Shown in pieces: positions 41,101 to 48,829 of a stretch of 64,000 nt of DNA. The translations under genes and the position numbers were made by a program. Origin of the DNA: an uncultured Oscillospiraceae bacterium (GTDB lineage: Bacteria > Bacillota > Clostridia > Oscillospirales > Acutalibacteraceae). Positions within the stretch are counted from its first letter, which is position 1; every line of letters begins with the position of its first letter. The notes beneath the pieces were generated by a model that made no database searches, was not told the origin of the DNA, and saw nothing but the letters and a program-made list of their open reading frames with translations. The stretch lies in the NCBI GenBank assembly GCA_905193225.1, contig CAJJNV010000001.1:62001-126000 (forward strand), written 5' to 3'.

Positions 41101-42108
41101 TTATGCCATCGTTTTAAGCATATCGGGAACCACCTCATATAAAGGCTTTTCTCCCTTTTGTACCCTTAAAAATTCCTCGGTCATATATTCTCCCATGCGG
41201 CAGACCTCGTTTCCGATGCTTCCGGCAATGTGGGGAGAAAGAATGACATTGTCAAGGGTATAAAAGGGGGAATTTTCTTTTGGCGGCTCGGGAAATGTAA
41301 CATCTAAAAGTGCAGTGGCAAAGGGATGCTTTTCCATAAAATCGGCAAGGGCGGTTTCATCGACCTGGCGGCCCCGGCCGGTGTTGATGAAGGTAGCGGT
41401 ATCGCTCATTTTGTCGAAAAGCTCTCTGCCGAGCATTCCGGCGGTGTCGTCGTTGTCGGCAAGGTGGTTGCTGATAGTTTCGCAGGTGGAAAATATCTCG
41501 TCAAGAGACGCTTTTTTAATGCCCAATTCTTTTGCTCTTTCATCCGACAAAAACGGGTCGAAGGCCAGCACCTCCACACGGTAATTTCTAAGCATTTTTG
41601 CGACTAAGGAGCCTATCATTCCGGCCCCGATAAGTCCCACCTTACAATCGAAATTACCCTTTGTATCGGCTCTTTTTTCGATTGCTTTTTCCATATTTCC
41701 CTTTGACTGATAGCGGGAGGACCAGAAAAACCCTTTGTTAGCAAGGATTATCTGTGCAACCGTGTATTCGGCAACGGGCACGCCGTTGGCCGCGGGAGCG
41801 CTGAATATCCTGATGTTGTTATCGAAAAAGGGGCGCGCAAAGGTCTGAACAGAGCCTGCGGCGTAATATATCTCCTTAAGATTCGGGAAAAGCCCGCTTA
41901 CCCGCTGGCTGTCAGGCGTGGGCATTCCCCAGGAAGAAAAAATAATCTCTGTCTCTTTTAAAAGAGGAAAATATTGCTCGGGAAGATCGGTCGGAACGGT
42001 GACGGATGTGTCTATGTCGAGAATATCTTCTAAAATTTCCTTGCATTTTTTCGTGAAGACCTTGTCCATAACCTCCGGCCGTCCTAAAAATATGGCTTTG
42101 CTTTTCAT
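41101..42108 (-). CDS. D-2-hydroxyacid dehydrogenase family protein
   Basis: NAD(P)-dependent oxidoreductase, 335 residues. The Rossmann loop GLIGAGMIGS is at 158-167. The catalytic triad is present: Arg in INTGRGRQVDE (near 245), Glu in DVTFPEPPKE (274) and His 293 in LSPHIAGS. The N-terminal substrate domain has unusual sequence (IFSSWGMPTPD, IYYAAGSVQTF), so the substrate is not predictable. It lies 116 bases after, and in the same direction as, a sugar-phosphate isomerase-like gene; the two probably serve one carbohydrate or sugar-acid pathway. The pair faces away from tRNA-Thr. Confidence 0.9.
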   Translation of the reverse strand: MKSKAIFLGRPEVMDKVFTKKCKEILEDILDIDTSVTVPTDLPEQYFPLLKETEIIFSSWGMPTPDSQRVSGLFPNLKEIYYAAGSVQTFARPFFDNNIRIFSAPAANGVPVAEYTVAQIILANKGFFWSSRYQSKGNMEKAIEKRADTKGNFDCKVGLIGAGMIGSLVAKMLRNYRVEVLAFDPFLSDERAKELGIKKASLDEIFSTCETISNHLADNDDTAGMLGRELFDKMSDTATFINTGRGRQVDETALADFMEKHPFATALLDVTFPEPPKENSPFYTLDNVILSPHIAGSIGNEVCRMGEYMTEEFLRVQKGEKPLYEVVPDMLKTMA

Positions 42109-42224
42109 TTTGCTTTTATCTCCTTGCTGATGTTGTTTGTTTTCACTTCGGATTATTCTTGATTTTTTTGTTGTTGTTAAAATTGCGCCGCCGCAGATGG
42201 TGCCCTGCCGCGCTTTTTGTTTAA

Positions 42225-42971
42225 TTATTTCCCCTCGATCAGCTCAAACAGCGTTTCGGCCGTCGGAGCAAGGGAGGAGGGAGAGTCGTCGTGCATAAAT
42301 TCCAGCATTACGGGAATGTCCTTTCCCCCGAAAATACCGAGATATTGCTGCCACATTTTCTTTCCGTCAACAAGGGGATGACGGCCGTTTTTGTCCCAGT
42401 TAAAAATATGTATTCCCACCGTGTATGGTGAAAGAGCTTTTGCTGCGGCGATGTTTTGCTCAAAGCTTTTAAATTGGTTGGGCTGCCAGTAGGTTTTGAA
42501 AAACGGGCTTGAAATTTTTTCGATAAATTCTTTGCCTGCTTCTGCGTCCTCGGTCAGGGTATCGAGGTGGCACTCGGAAGCGATTGTAATGCCGCTTTTT
42601 CGGGCGATTTCGGCAATCTCATCGGCCTCAAAAAGCAGGTCGTTATACTCTTCCTTTGTTAAAGCAGACGGGGCTTTTGTGCCTGCCCATATTCTTATAA
42701 CCTTTGCATTAAGAGCCCTTGCGGTGTCGATGTATTTTGAAAATTCGCTTTTATTTTGTCCCATACGGTAGTATGAACCGTATGCAAAAGGAACCAGTCC
42801 CTTGTTTTCGCATAGTTTCGCCGTTTGCTCGGCCTTTTTGAAATTGCCGGGAGGAACGTGCACATCCGACCCCCATTCTATGTAGGTAAGGTGGTTTTTT
42901 TGACAAAGGTCGGCAATTTTCTCAACCGAGAGCCCTCTGAAGGTGACCGACACAAGACCGCCGTTAAACAT
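42225..42971 (-). CDS. Sugar phosphate isomerase/epimerase family protein
   Basis: AP endonuclease-like TIM-barrel family that includes xylose-isomerase-like enzymes. 248 residues from ATG 42971, chosen for GGAG 10 bases upstream; the frame is open further upstream to 43109 but without start signals. Typical segments are LVSVTFRGLSVEKIADLC, LTYIEWGSDVHVPPGN, KVIRIWAGTKAPS, ITIASECHLDTL and GIHIFNWDKNGRHPL, and VMLEFMHDDSP near the end, with His/Glu/Asp metal ligands. The substrate is unknown. It is followed by a D-2-hydroxyacid dehydrogenase gene, and a LacI-type palindrome lies 66-79 bases upstream of the start. Confidence 0.88.
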   Translation of the reverse strand: MFNGGLVSVTFRGLSVEKIADLCQKNHLTYIEWGSDVHVPPGNFKKAEQTAKLCENKGLVPFAYGSYYRMGQNKSEFSKYIDTARALNAKVIRIWAGTKAPSALTKEEYNDLLFEADEIAEIARKSGITIASECHLDTLTEDAEAGKEFIEKISSPFFKTYWQPNQFKSFEQNIAAAKALSPYTVGIHIFNWDKNGRHPLVDGKKMWQQYLGIFGGKDIPVMLEFMHDDSPSSLAPTAETLFELIEGK

Positions 42972-43037
42972 ACGCCATTGCTCCTTTTGTAACAGACTTT
43001 TCAGTTTTTTTTTTATCAGTGGATTTTCGCGCTTAAC

Positions 43038-43050
43038 TTGCATCGTGCAA
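43038..43050. promoter_or_regulatory. LacI-like palindrome upstream of the sugar-isomerase gene
   Basis: TTGCA-TCG-TGCAA, a 5-3-5 palindrome in the region between the leftward sugar gene and tRNA-Thr. Its form resembles LacI/GalR-family operators. No such regulator gene is in the window. Confidence 0.4.
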
Positions 43051-43126
43051 AAGTGCAGTGCTTTAATCGCAGTTTTATCTATTCTATCAAGTTTTGCTCC
43101 CATTTTCAAGATAATATAAAAAATAC

Positions 43127-43155
43127 TTGACGAAACAATATAATCTTGATATAAT
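43127..43155 (+). promoter_or_regulatory. Promoter of tRNA-Thr
   Basis: -35 TTGACG (43127-43132), 17-base spacer, -10 TATAAT (43150-43155), 16 bases before the tRNA. Confidence 0.85.
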
Positions 43156-43170
43156 ACAAACCGTTGATGT

Positions 43171-43245
43171 GCTGATGTGGCTCAATGGCAGAGCAGTTCA
43201 CTCGTAATGAACAGGTTGTCGGTTCGATTCCGACCATCAGCTCCA
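43171..43245 (+). tRNA. tRNA-Thr (anticodon CGT)
   Basis: 75 bases with encoded CCA. Acceptor GCTGATG/CATCAGC, D arm GGCTCAATGGCAGAGC, anticodon stem GTTCA/TGAAC around CTCGTAA gives CGT (reads ACG), T arm GTCGGTTCGATTCCGAC. All helices intact. Confidence 0.96.
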
Positions 43246-43278
43246 AAAATCCCGTTCACTAAGGTGGGCGGGATTTTT
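43245..43278 (+). terminator. Terminator of tRNA-Thr
   Basis: AAAAATCCCG (43245-43254) and CGGGATTTTT (43269-43278) pair perfectly over 10 bases, with the T-run as tail. Confidence 0.85.
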
Positions 43279-43612
43279 ACTTATGAAAGTGAAGAATAAA
43301 GAGAGAAAAGTGAAAAGTGAAAAGAAAATGTATCCGCTGCGCGGATGATTGCAAATGGACAGGGTTAATTACCAAGACTATCAGCTATGACGTAAAACCG
43401 CTGCAAACCGCAGATTAGGAGTTAATAATACAGTGTATCATTTATCAGTCATTTTTTCCCTCATTGCTATTCTCTTTTTTCTCTTTTTATTGGTCTGCTT
43501 TGCAGACACCTCTTCTCTTCGCTCTTCATTTTTCACTCTTCTCTTTTCTCTTGATTTCATAATTTCATATCCTATTCGTTTTTATCATATATTTTCCTGC
43601 GGGGGTGTTTAT
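43246..43612. other. Gene-free space between tRNA-Thr and the YmxH-like gene
   Basis: Occupied by the tRNA terminator and the inverted-repeat element at 43284-43560. The open frame that runs through the pyrimidine arm into the YmxH-like gene has no start signals before 43613. Confidence 0.6.
43284..43560. repeat. Long purine/pyrimidine inverted repeat with two internal hairpins
   Basis: Left arm is a purine run (GAAG/GAGAGAAAAGTGAAAAGTG) from 43284 to about 43330; the right arm is the matching pyrimidine run (CTTCTCTTTTCTCTTG) from about 43508 to 43560. Perfect small hairpins sit at the inner ends: ATCCGC-TGC-GCGGAT (43332-43346) and GTCTGC-TTT-GCAGAC (43493-43507). The repeat fills the space between tRNA-Thr and ymxH and has no gene. 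It may be a dispersed intergenic element. Confidence 0.6.
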
Positions 43613-43903
43613 ATGGTATGCAGAGTGACCGACATGTGCAGTAAAGAGGTAATATGCGTTAAAGACGGTACAAGGCTTGGATTTGTGTGTGATGTGGACA
43701 TCGACATTTTAAGCGGAAGAGCCGAGGCAATAATTATTTTCGGAAGGCCTAAATTTTTCGGGCTTTTCGGTCGTGAGAACGATCTTTACATCCGCTGGGA
43801 CGACATCACCGTTATCGGAGACGATACCGTTTTGGTGGATTTTGACCCTCCCGAAAGGGGAAAAAAGAAAGAGCCTTTTTTCGCAGGATTTTTGGACAAA
43901 TGA
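43613..43903 (+). CDS. YlmC/YmxH family PRC-barrel sporulation protein
   Basis: 96-residue protein of the YlmC/YmxH family. Start at ATG 43613 with GCGGGGGTG upstream. The PRC-barrel pattern is clear: RVTDMCSKEVICVKDGTRLGFVCDVDIDILSGRAEAIII, then RENDLYIRWDDITVIGDDTVLVDF. YmxH/YlmC proteins are conserved in spore formers and induced in sporulation (sigma-E or sigma-G in different species), but their biochemical role is unknown. A Pro/Lys-rich end follows the barrel. The upstream 330 bases hold an inverted-repeat element in place of a normal promoter region. Confidence 0.9.
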   Translation: MVCRVTDMCSKEVICVKDGTRLGFVCDVDIDILSGRAEAIIIFGRPKFFGLFGRENDLYIRWDDITVIGDDTVLVDFDPPERGKKKEPFFAGFLDK

Positions 43904-43989
43904 TAAATAACGATAAGCAGCAATGATAAACGACCGGGCAGGAAATAGGCCTGACAATGCTTTTAACCGATGTTCCCGCAAAGATAATT

Positions 43990-44127
43990 ATGAAGAAAAA
44001 AGGTAAATGCAACGGCTGTAAAAACTGCGTGGATCGGCATTGTTTTTATCTACAAAATCCGTCAGTGCAAACCCGCAAAACATTTATTGATATACCGCAA
44101 AATAAATTTATAAAAAAATCAAAATAA
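43990..44127 (+). CDS. Possible small Cys-rich protein
   Basis: 45 codons: MKKKGKCNGCKNCVDRHCFY then a Lys/Asn-rich end. The CxxCxxC...C pattern could bind zinc or an iron-sulfur cluster. No ribosome binding site precedes 43990; an in-frame ATG at 43957 adds 11 residues but also lacks a strong site. The stop lies directly before the rpsB promoter. I cannot name a family and rate this as tentative. Confidence 0.35.
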   Translation: MKKKGKCNGCKNCVDRHCFYLQNPSVQTRKTFIDIPQNKFIKKSK

Positions 44128-44130
44128 TAC

Positions 44131-44159
44131 TTGCAAAAATATACCTGCTGTGATATAAT
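44131..44159 (+). promoter_or_regulatory. Promoter of rpsB-tsf
   Basis: -35 TTGCAA (44131-44136), 17-base spacer, -10 TATAAT (44154-44159). Confidence 0.8.
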
Positions 44160-44165
44160 ACGACG

Positions 44166-44310
44166 GTATCGGGTAAATTTTGCTTTACTGCCCGATTATT
44201 ACTCACATTTCCCGACTGCGCGAAGGGTTGACCGTATGCCGAAAACTACCTCGGCCCGGTTCTTCGGCAGGATGAAGGAAATGGCGGTAAAAACAAGGAG
44301 GAAATAAAAA
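44166..44310 (+). other. rpsB leader with a stem-loop
   Basis: About 145 untranslated bases. TGCCGAA pairs with TTCGGCA around the segment at 44235-44275, giving a stem upstream of the ribosome binding site AAGGAGG. Ribosomal protein operons are often autoregulated through such leaders; the class is not identified here. Confidence 0.4.
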
Positions 44311-45045
44311 ATGAGCGTAGTATCCATGAAACAGCTTCTCGAAGCAGGTGTCCACTTCGGACATCAGACCCGCCGTTGGAATCCGAAAATGGCCGAATAC
44401 ATTTTCACCGAGAGAAACGGCATTTACATCATCGACCTTCAGAAGACCGTTAAAAAGCTTGAAGAGGCTTATATGTTCGTCCGCGAGGCAACTCAGGACG
44501 GCGGCGAGATCCTTTTCGTAGGCACCAAAAAGCAGGCTCAGCTTTCCATTAAGGAAGAGGCTCAGCGCTGCGGAATGCCTTATGTTGACGCAAGATGGCT
44601 GGGCGGTATGCTCACCAACTTCACCACCATCCGCCGCAGAATCGACCGTCTTAACCAGCTCCGCAAAATGCGTGAGGACGGCACCTTTGAACTTCTCCCC
44701 AAGAAGGAAGTTATCAAACTCAACGCCGAGATCGAAAAGCTCGAGAAATTCCTCGGCGGTATCCAGAATATGAAGAAAATGCCCGTCGCAATGTTCGTTG
44801 TCGATCCCAGAAAGGAAAAGATTGCCGTTGCAGAGGCACACAAGCTCAACATCCCCGTTGTTGCCATCGTTGACACCAACTGCGATCCCGACGACGTTGA
44901 CTATGTAATTCCCGGAAACGACGACGCTATCCGTGCCGTTAAGCTTCTTTCGGGCGCAATGGCCGACGCTGTTTTAGAGGCTCGTCAGGGTGCCGTAGGC
45001 TCTGCTGAGGTTGCCGAGCAGGAAGCAGAAGAAGCTGCCGAATAA
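44311..45045 (+). CDS. rpsB: 30S ribosomal protein S2
   Basis: 244 residues. Starts MSVVSMKQLLEAGVHFGHQTRRWNPKM, the S2 signature, then YIFTERNGIYIIDLQKTV, PYVDARWLGGMLTNF and PVVAIVDTNCDPDDVDYVIPGNDDA. The C-terminus is a short Glu/Ala-rich tail. ATG with AAGGAGG at 10 bases. First gene of rpsB-tsf, the classic pairing; no pyrH or frr follows in this window. No defects visible. Confidence 0.98.
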   Translation: MSVVSMKQLLEAGVHFGHQTRRWNPKMAEYIFTERNGIYIIDLQKTVKKLEEAYMFVREATQDGGEILFVGTKKQAQLSIKEEAQRCGMPYVDARWLGGMLTNFTTIRRRIDRLNQLRKMREDGTFELLPKKEVIKLNAEIEKLEKFLGGIQNMKKMPVAMFVVDPRKEKIAVAEAHKLNIPVVAIVDTNCDPDDVDYVIPGNDDAIRAVKLLSGAMADAVLEARQGAVGSAEVAEQEAEEAAE

Positions 45046-45109
45046 TTATTTAAAACAGTTAATATAATTAACAACCAACAGAATAACAACCTAACAGGAG
45101 GAATATACA

Positions 45110-46033
45110 ATGGCTATATCAGCTCAGGACGTTAAAAAGCTCAGAGAGCAGACCGGCTGCGGAATGATGGAGTGCAAAAAGGCTCTTACCGACGCAAACG
45201 GAGATTTTGAACAGGCAATCGTACTTCTCAGAGAGAAGGGACTTGCCAAGGCAGAGAAAAAGGCCGGACGTATTGCCGCAGAAGGCGCCGTCGTAACCTA
45301 TACCGACGAGGCCAAAAAAGTTTCGGTTATGATTGAAGTCAATGCCGAGACCGACTTTGCCGCAAAGAATGAAAAATTTGTTGAATTTGCAAAGACCTGC
45401 GCAAAGACCGTTGCAGATCAGGATATCAAAGACGTAGAATCACTTATGGAGGCCACTCCCGCAGGCGCCGACCGTACCATCGACGGTATGCTTAAGGATC
45501 TTATCCTTGTCATAAGCGAGAATATGCGCGTCCGCCGCTTCGTTAAATACGAAGGCCCCGTTGTTTCCTATATCCACGGCGGCGGAAGGATCGGCGTTAT
45601 GGTTAAGTTTGACGTAACCGATGAGGTTGCCGCAAATCCCGAGTTCAAAGAAGCTGCAAAGGACGTTGCTATGCAGATTGCTGCTCTTAACGTTCCCTTC
45701 CTTTCGGAGGATACCGTTCCCGCTGACAGAATCGCCCAGGAAAAGGAAATCATCACGGTACAGATCAAAAACGATCCCAAGAGCGCCAATAAGCCCGACG
45801 CCATCATCGAGAAAATGGCAACCGGCCGTCTCAACAAATTCTTTAAAGAAAACTGCCTGCTTGATCAGGAATTTGTTAAGGATTCCAGCATGAGCGTTTC
45901 CAAATACCTCGATACCGTTGCAAAGAAGATCGGCGGAGACATCAAAATTGTCGATTTCGTTCGTTTTGAAAAGGGCGAGGGACTTGAAAAGAAAGAGGAC
46001 AATTTCGCAGACGAAGTTGCCAGCATGATGTAA
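45110..46033 (+). CDS. tsf: Elongation factor Ts
   Basis: Nucleotide exchange factor of EF-Tu. 307 residues. N-terminal UBA-like domain (AQDVKKLREQTGCGMMECKKALTDANGDFEQAI), then MIEVNAETDFAAKNEKFVEF (the TDF loop that touches EF-Tu), and the dimerisation and C-terminal modules. ATG with AGGAGG at 7 bases; 64 bases after rpsB. A terminator stands 17 bases after its stop. Confidence 0.98.
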   Translation: MAISAQDVKKLREQTGCGMMECKKALTDANGDFEQAIVLLREKGLAKAEKKAGRIAAEGAVVTYTDEAKKVSVMIEVNAETDFAAKNEKFVEFAKTCAKTVADQDIKDVESLMEATPAGADRTIDGMLKDLILVISENMRVRRFVKYEGPVVSYIHGGGRIGVMVKFDVTDEVAANPEFKEAAKDVAMQIAALNVPFLSEDTVPADRIAQEKEIITVQIKNDPKSANKPDAIIEKMATGRLNKFFKENCLLDQEFVKDSSMSVSKYLDTVAKKIGGDIKIVDFVRFEKGEGLEKKEDNFADEVASMM

Positions 46034-46049
46034 AATATCACGGAATTTT

Positions 46050-46088
46050 AAAATGAGCTTTCGTTTTTCGGGAGCTCATTTTCTTTTG
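46050..46088 (+). terminator. Terminator of rpsB-tsf
   Basis: AAAATGAGC (46050-46058) pairs with GCTCATTTT (46074-46082), followed by TCTTTTG. Confidence 0.85.
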
Positions 46089-46272
46089 TGTTGAAATTTT
46101 CCCGAAATGATAGTATAATGTCTATTTGCAGATGCGCTGAGGTATGATGTAGAGAAAAAAGCCCGCTTAAAAATGCTTTTGAACATTAAGGAAACGCAGG
46201 ATACCGCACAAAGCATCAATAATTGCTTTTAAGAGCCGCCTTCATTCGGCCTTTAATCTGGGGGTAGATTTT

Positions 46273-47661
46273 TTGAAAACTTTTCTTGAAAACTATTATA
46301 ACGACCTTAAAAATAAAACCGTAACCTTTTGCGGAATAGGCGTAAGCAACACGCCCATGATAATCAAACTTGCAAAAATGGGTATAAGCGTTTCGGCAAG
46401 AGATAAAAGGAACGAGCAAAAGCTGGGTGAAAAGGCAAAGGAGCTTAAGAATTTAGGCGTAAAGCTTATTTTGGGAGAGCACTATCTCGACGGCATAACC
46501 GAAGACATCGTTTTCCGCACACCCGGGCTGCCCTTTAATACCCCTCAGCTTGTCAGGGCGAGGGAGCAGGGCAAAAAGGTGACATCCGAAATGGAGGAGT
46601 TTTTTGACCTTTGCCCCGCAAAGATTTTTGCCGTGACCGGATCGGACGGAAAAACCACCACCACCACCATCATTTCCGAGCTTTTAAAAACCACCGGCAA
46701 GAGGGTCTTTCTCGGCGGAAATATCGGGACGCCGCTTCTCGATAAGGTGGACGGCATAAACGAGGACGATTTTGTTGTGGTAGAACTTTCGTCCTTCCAG
46801 CTCATTTCTATGAAAAAAGGACCTTTCTCGGCCGTTGTGACAAACGTTGCTCCCAATCATCTGGACATACACAAGGATATGCAGGAATACATCGATGCCA
46901 AGCGCAACATCCTTTTTTATCAGCAAAAGGACAGCCGCACCACACTTAATTTTGAAAACGACATAACAAGAGGCTTTGCAAAGGATGTTAAGGGAAGATG
47001 TCTTTTCTTCAGCGATGAACATAAAGTCGAAAACGGCACATTTTGCGATCAAAAGGGCGATATTTATTTTGCCGAAAATGGCAATAATACCTTTATAATG
47101 AACAAATCGGACATAAGAATTCCCGGTGGGCACAATGTTCAAAACTACCTTGCGGCAATATCGGCCGTTTGGGGATTTGTCGAAAAGCAGAACATTGTTA
47201 AGGTGGCCGAGAATTTCGGCGGAGTGGAGCATCGCATCGAATTTGTCCGAGAGCTTGACGGGGTTAAATGGTACAACGATTCCATCGCCACAAGCCCCAC
47301 CCGCGCCATTGCGGGACTTAACTCCTTTAATCAAAAGCTTATAATAATCGCCGGAGGATATGATAAGCACATTCCTTTTGACCCCTTTGCCGAAAAGGCC
47401 ATAACCAACATCAAGCTGCTCATTTTAACCGGCGCGACCGCCGACGCCATCGAGGCCTGCGTCAGAAAGCAGGAGGGCTTTGAGCAAAGCGGCCTTGAGA
47501 TCGTCAGGGTCAAGGATATAAGGGAGGCCGTTGAAGCGGCAAGAAGCAGGGCAAAAGCGGGGGATATCGTTTCTCTTTCGCCGGCATGCGCAAGCTTTGA
47601 TGCATTCCCAAACTTCGCCGTTCGCGGAAATTACTTCAAGCAGCTTGTTAACGAGCTTTAA
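46273..47661 (+). CDS. murD: UDP-N-acetylmuramoylalanine-D-glutamate ligase
   Basis: Adds D-Glu to UDP-MurNAc-L-Ala in peptidoglycan precursor synthesis. 462 residues, cytoplasmic. ATP loop VTGSDGKTTTTTI near 120-132, the Mur-ligase VAPNHLDIHKDM region with the carbamylated-Lys context following (DAKRNI), EHRIEFVRELDGVKWYNDSIATSP near 318-341, and the C-terminal domain with SPACASFDAFPNFAVRG. The start is TTG at 46273 with a GGGGG site; no ATG is near. The gene is outside the usual dcw cluster, as often seen in Clostridia. Confidence 0.95.
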   Translation: MKTFLENYYNDLKNKTVTFCGIGVSNTPMIIKLAKMGISVSARDKRNEQKLGEKAKELKNLGVKLILGEHYLDGITEDIVFRTPGLPFNTPQLVRAREQGKKVTSEMEEFFDLCPAKIFAVTGSDGKTTTTTIISELLKTTGKRVFLGGNIGTPLLDKVDGINEDDFVVVELSSFQLISMKKGPFSAVVTNVAPNHLDIHKDMQEYIDAKRNILFYQQKDSRTTLNFENDITRGFAKDVKGRCLFFSDEHKVENGTFCDQKGDIYFAENGNNTFIMNKSDIRIPGGHNVQNYLAAISAVWGFVEKQNIVKVAENFGGVEHRIEFVRELDGVKWYNDSIATSPTRAIAGLNSFNQKLIIIAGGYDKHIPFDPFAEKAITNIKLLILTGATADAIEACVRKQEGFEQSGLEIVRVKDIREAVEAARSRAKAGDIVSLSPACASFDAFPNFAVRGNYFKQLVNEL

Positions 47662-47755
47662 TTTCTTCACTGTCGGTCGATATTTTTATAAATCGGTTGA
47701 TAGGTAAAGCTGCTGCGAGAGTGTTTCATTACATTTTAAATCATTGCACCATGCC

Positions 47756-47781
47756 TTGAAACAGCTGCGCAGCTGTTTCAA
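47756..47781. repeat. 26-bp perfect palindrome
   Basis: The sequence from 47756 to 47781 (first half TTGAAACAGCTGC) equals its own reverse complement exactly. It has no T-run, so it is not a normal terminator for murD. It could be an operator or a stem separating murD from the peptidase genes. Confidence 0.7.
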
Positions 47782-47836
47782 TCAACCGTTTCAATTAAAT
47801 TTCGATACTTCAATCAAAAAATGTTTAGGAGAATAT

Positions 47837-48829
47837 ATGGATATAAAGAATTTTTTACCCGAGCTTTGCCTAAAATCCGGGAGTGAAGCTTTTGAAACGG
47901 CCAAAAGCGCCCTTTCGGAGTTTGCCGAGGTCAAGGACTCACCCCTTTCGAACATCTATGGAGTTATGAAAGGAAGCAGCGATTACAGCATACTTCTCGA
48001 CGCGCACATCGACGAGGTACATTTTATCGTCACTTCTGTTGATAAGGACGGATTTTTGCTCGTTGACAAATTCGGCGGACCTGACATACGTCCGCTGTCG
48101 GGCGCCGAAGTTACTGTGCTCTCAGCAAGCGCTCTTTACGGAATCGTTTGCAAATACGATATTACCGACAAAAAAGCGCCTGCCGTCGACAAGCTTAAAA
48201 TAGACATCGGATTTGACGAGAAAGAGGCCAAAAAGCGTGTAAAGCCGGGTGACAGGGTGGTATTTAATCAAATCCCGAAAATGCTTTTAAACAGCTGTAT
48301 AACGGCAAAATCTCTCGACGACAGGGCGGGAGTGGCCTCTCTTCTTCTTGTGGCGCAAAAGCTAAAGGCGGCGGGAAAGCTGCCGGTTACGGTGCAGTTT
48401 CTTTTCAGCCAGTTTGAAGAGATCGGCGGAATGGGAGCGCAAACCGGCAGCTTTGCTCTTTGTCCCGATGAAGCGCTGGCGGTAGACGTAGGGTTTGGCG
48501 ATAATGTGGGCGTGGACGCCGACAAATGCCAAAAGCTCGGCAAAGGGCCGCAGATAGGCTTTTCTCCGATACTTTCTTCCAAAATAACAAAAAAACTTTG
48601 CGATATCGCCAAGAACAAAGGTATAGATTATATGAGCGACGTGTGCGGCGGACGCACATACACCAATGCCGACAGCATCTTTTCGACCCTTTCGGGAGTG
48701 CCCTGCGGGCTTGTTTCCATACCTCTCAGAAGTATGCACACGCCCGTCGAAACGGTCAGCTTTTCGGACATCGAAACCACCGCCGACCTGATTTTCGACT
48801 ATGTTTATTCGGGAGGGATAATGAGATGA
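47837..48829 (+). CDS. M42 family metallopeptidase (active-type)
   Basis: Zinc/cobalt aminopeptidase of the M42 (TET, endoglucanase M) family. 330 residues from ATG 47837, with AGGAG at 8 bases. All key residues are visible: DAHIDE (His 57), SLDDR with the metal-bridging Asp at 161/162, FEEIGGMGA with catalytic Glu 194 and ligand Glu 195, VDVGF (Asp 217), and His 301 in RSMHTPVE. Family members form dodecameric cages that trim peptides. The stop overlaps the start of the following M42-like gene. Confidence 0.94.
   Translation: MDIKNFLPELCLKSGSEAFETAKSALSEFAEVKDSPLSNIYGVMKGSSDYSILLDAHIDEVHFIVTSVDKDGFLLVDKFGGPDIRPLSGAEVTVLSASALYGIVCKYDITDKKAPAVDKLKIDIGFDEKEAKKRVKPGDRVVFNQIPKMLLNSCITAKSLDDRAGVASLLLVAQKLKAAGKLPVTVQFLFSQFEEIGGMGAQTGSFALCPDEALAVDVGFGDNVGVDADKCQKLGKGPQIGFSPILSSKITKKLCDIAKNKGIDYMSDVCGGRTYTNADSIFSTLSGVPCGLVSIPLRSMHTPVETVSFSDIETTADLIFDYVYSGGIMR

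Noticed and set aside
43433..43612. 60-codon N-terminal extension of the YmxH-like gene
   Set aside because: It would translate the pyrimidine arm of the inverted repeat; the family starts at the ATG with a good site at 43613.
48526..48825. 100-codon N-terminal extension of the second M42 protein
   Set aside because: It overlaps the first M42 gene, has no start signals, and the M42 fold starts at 48826.
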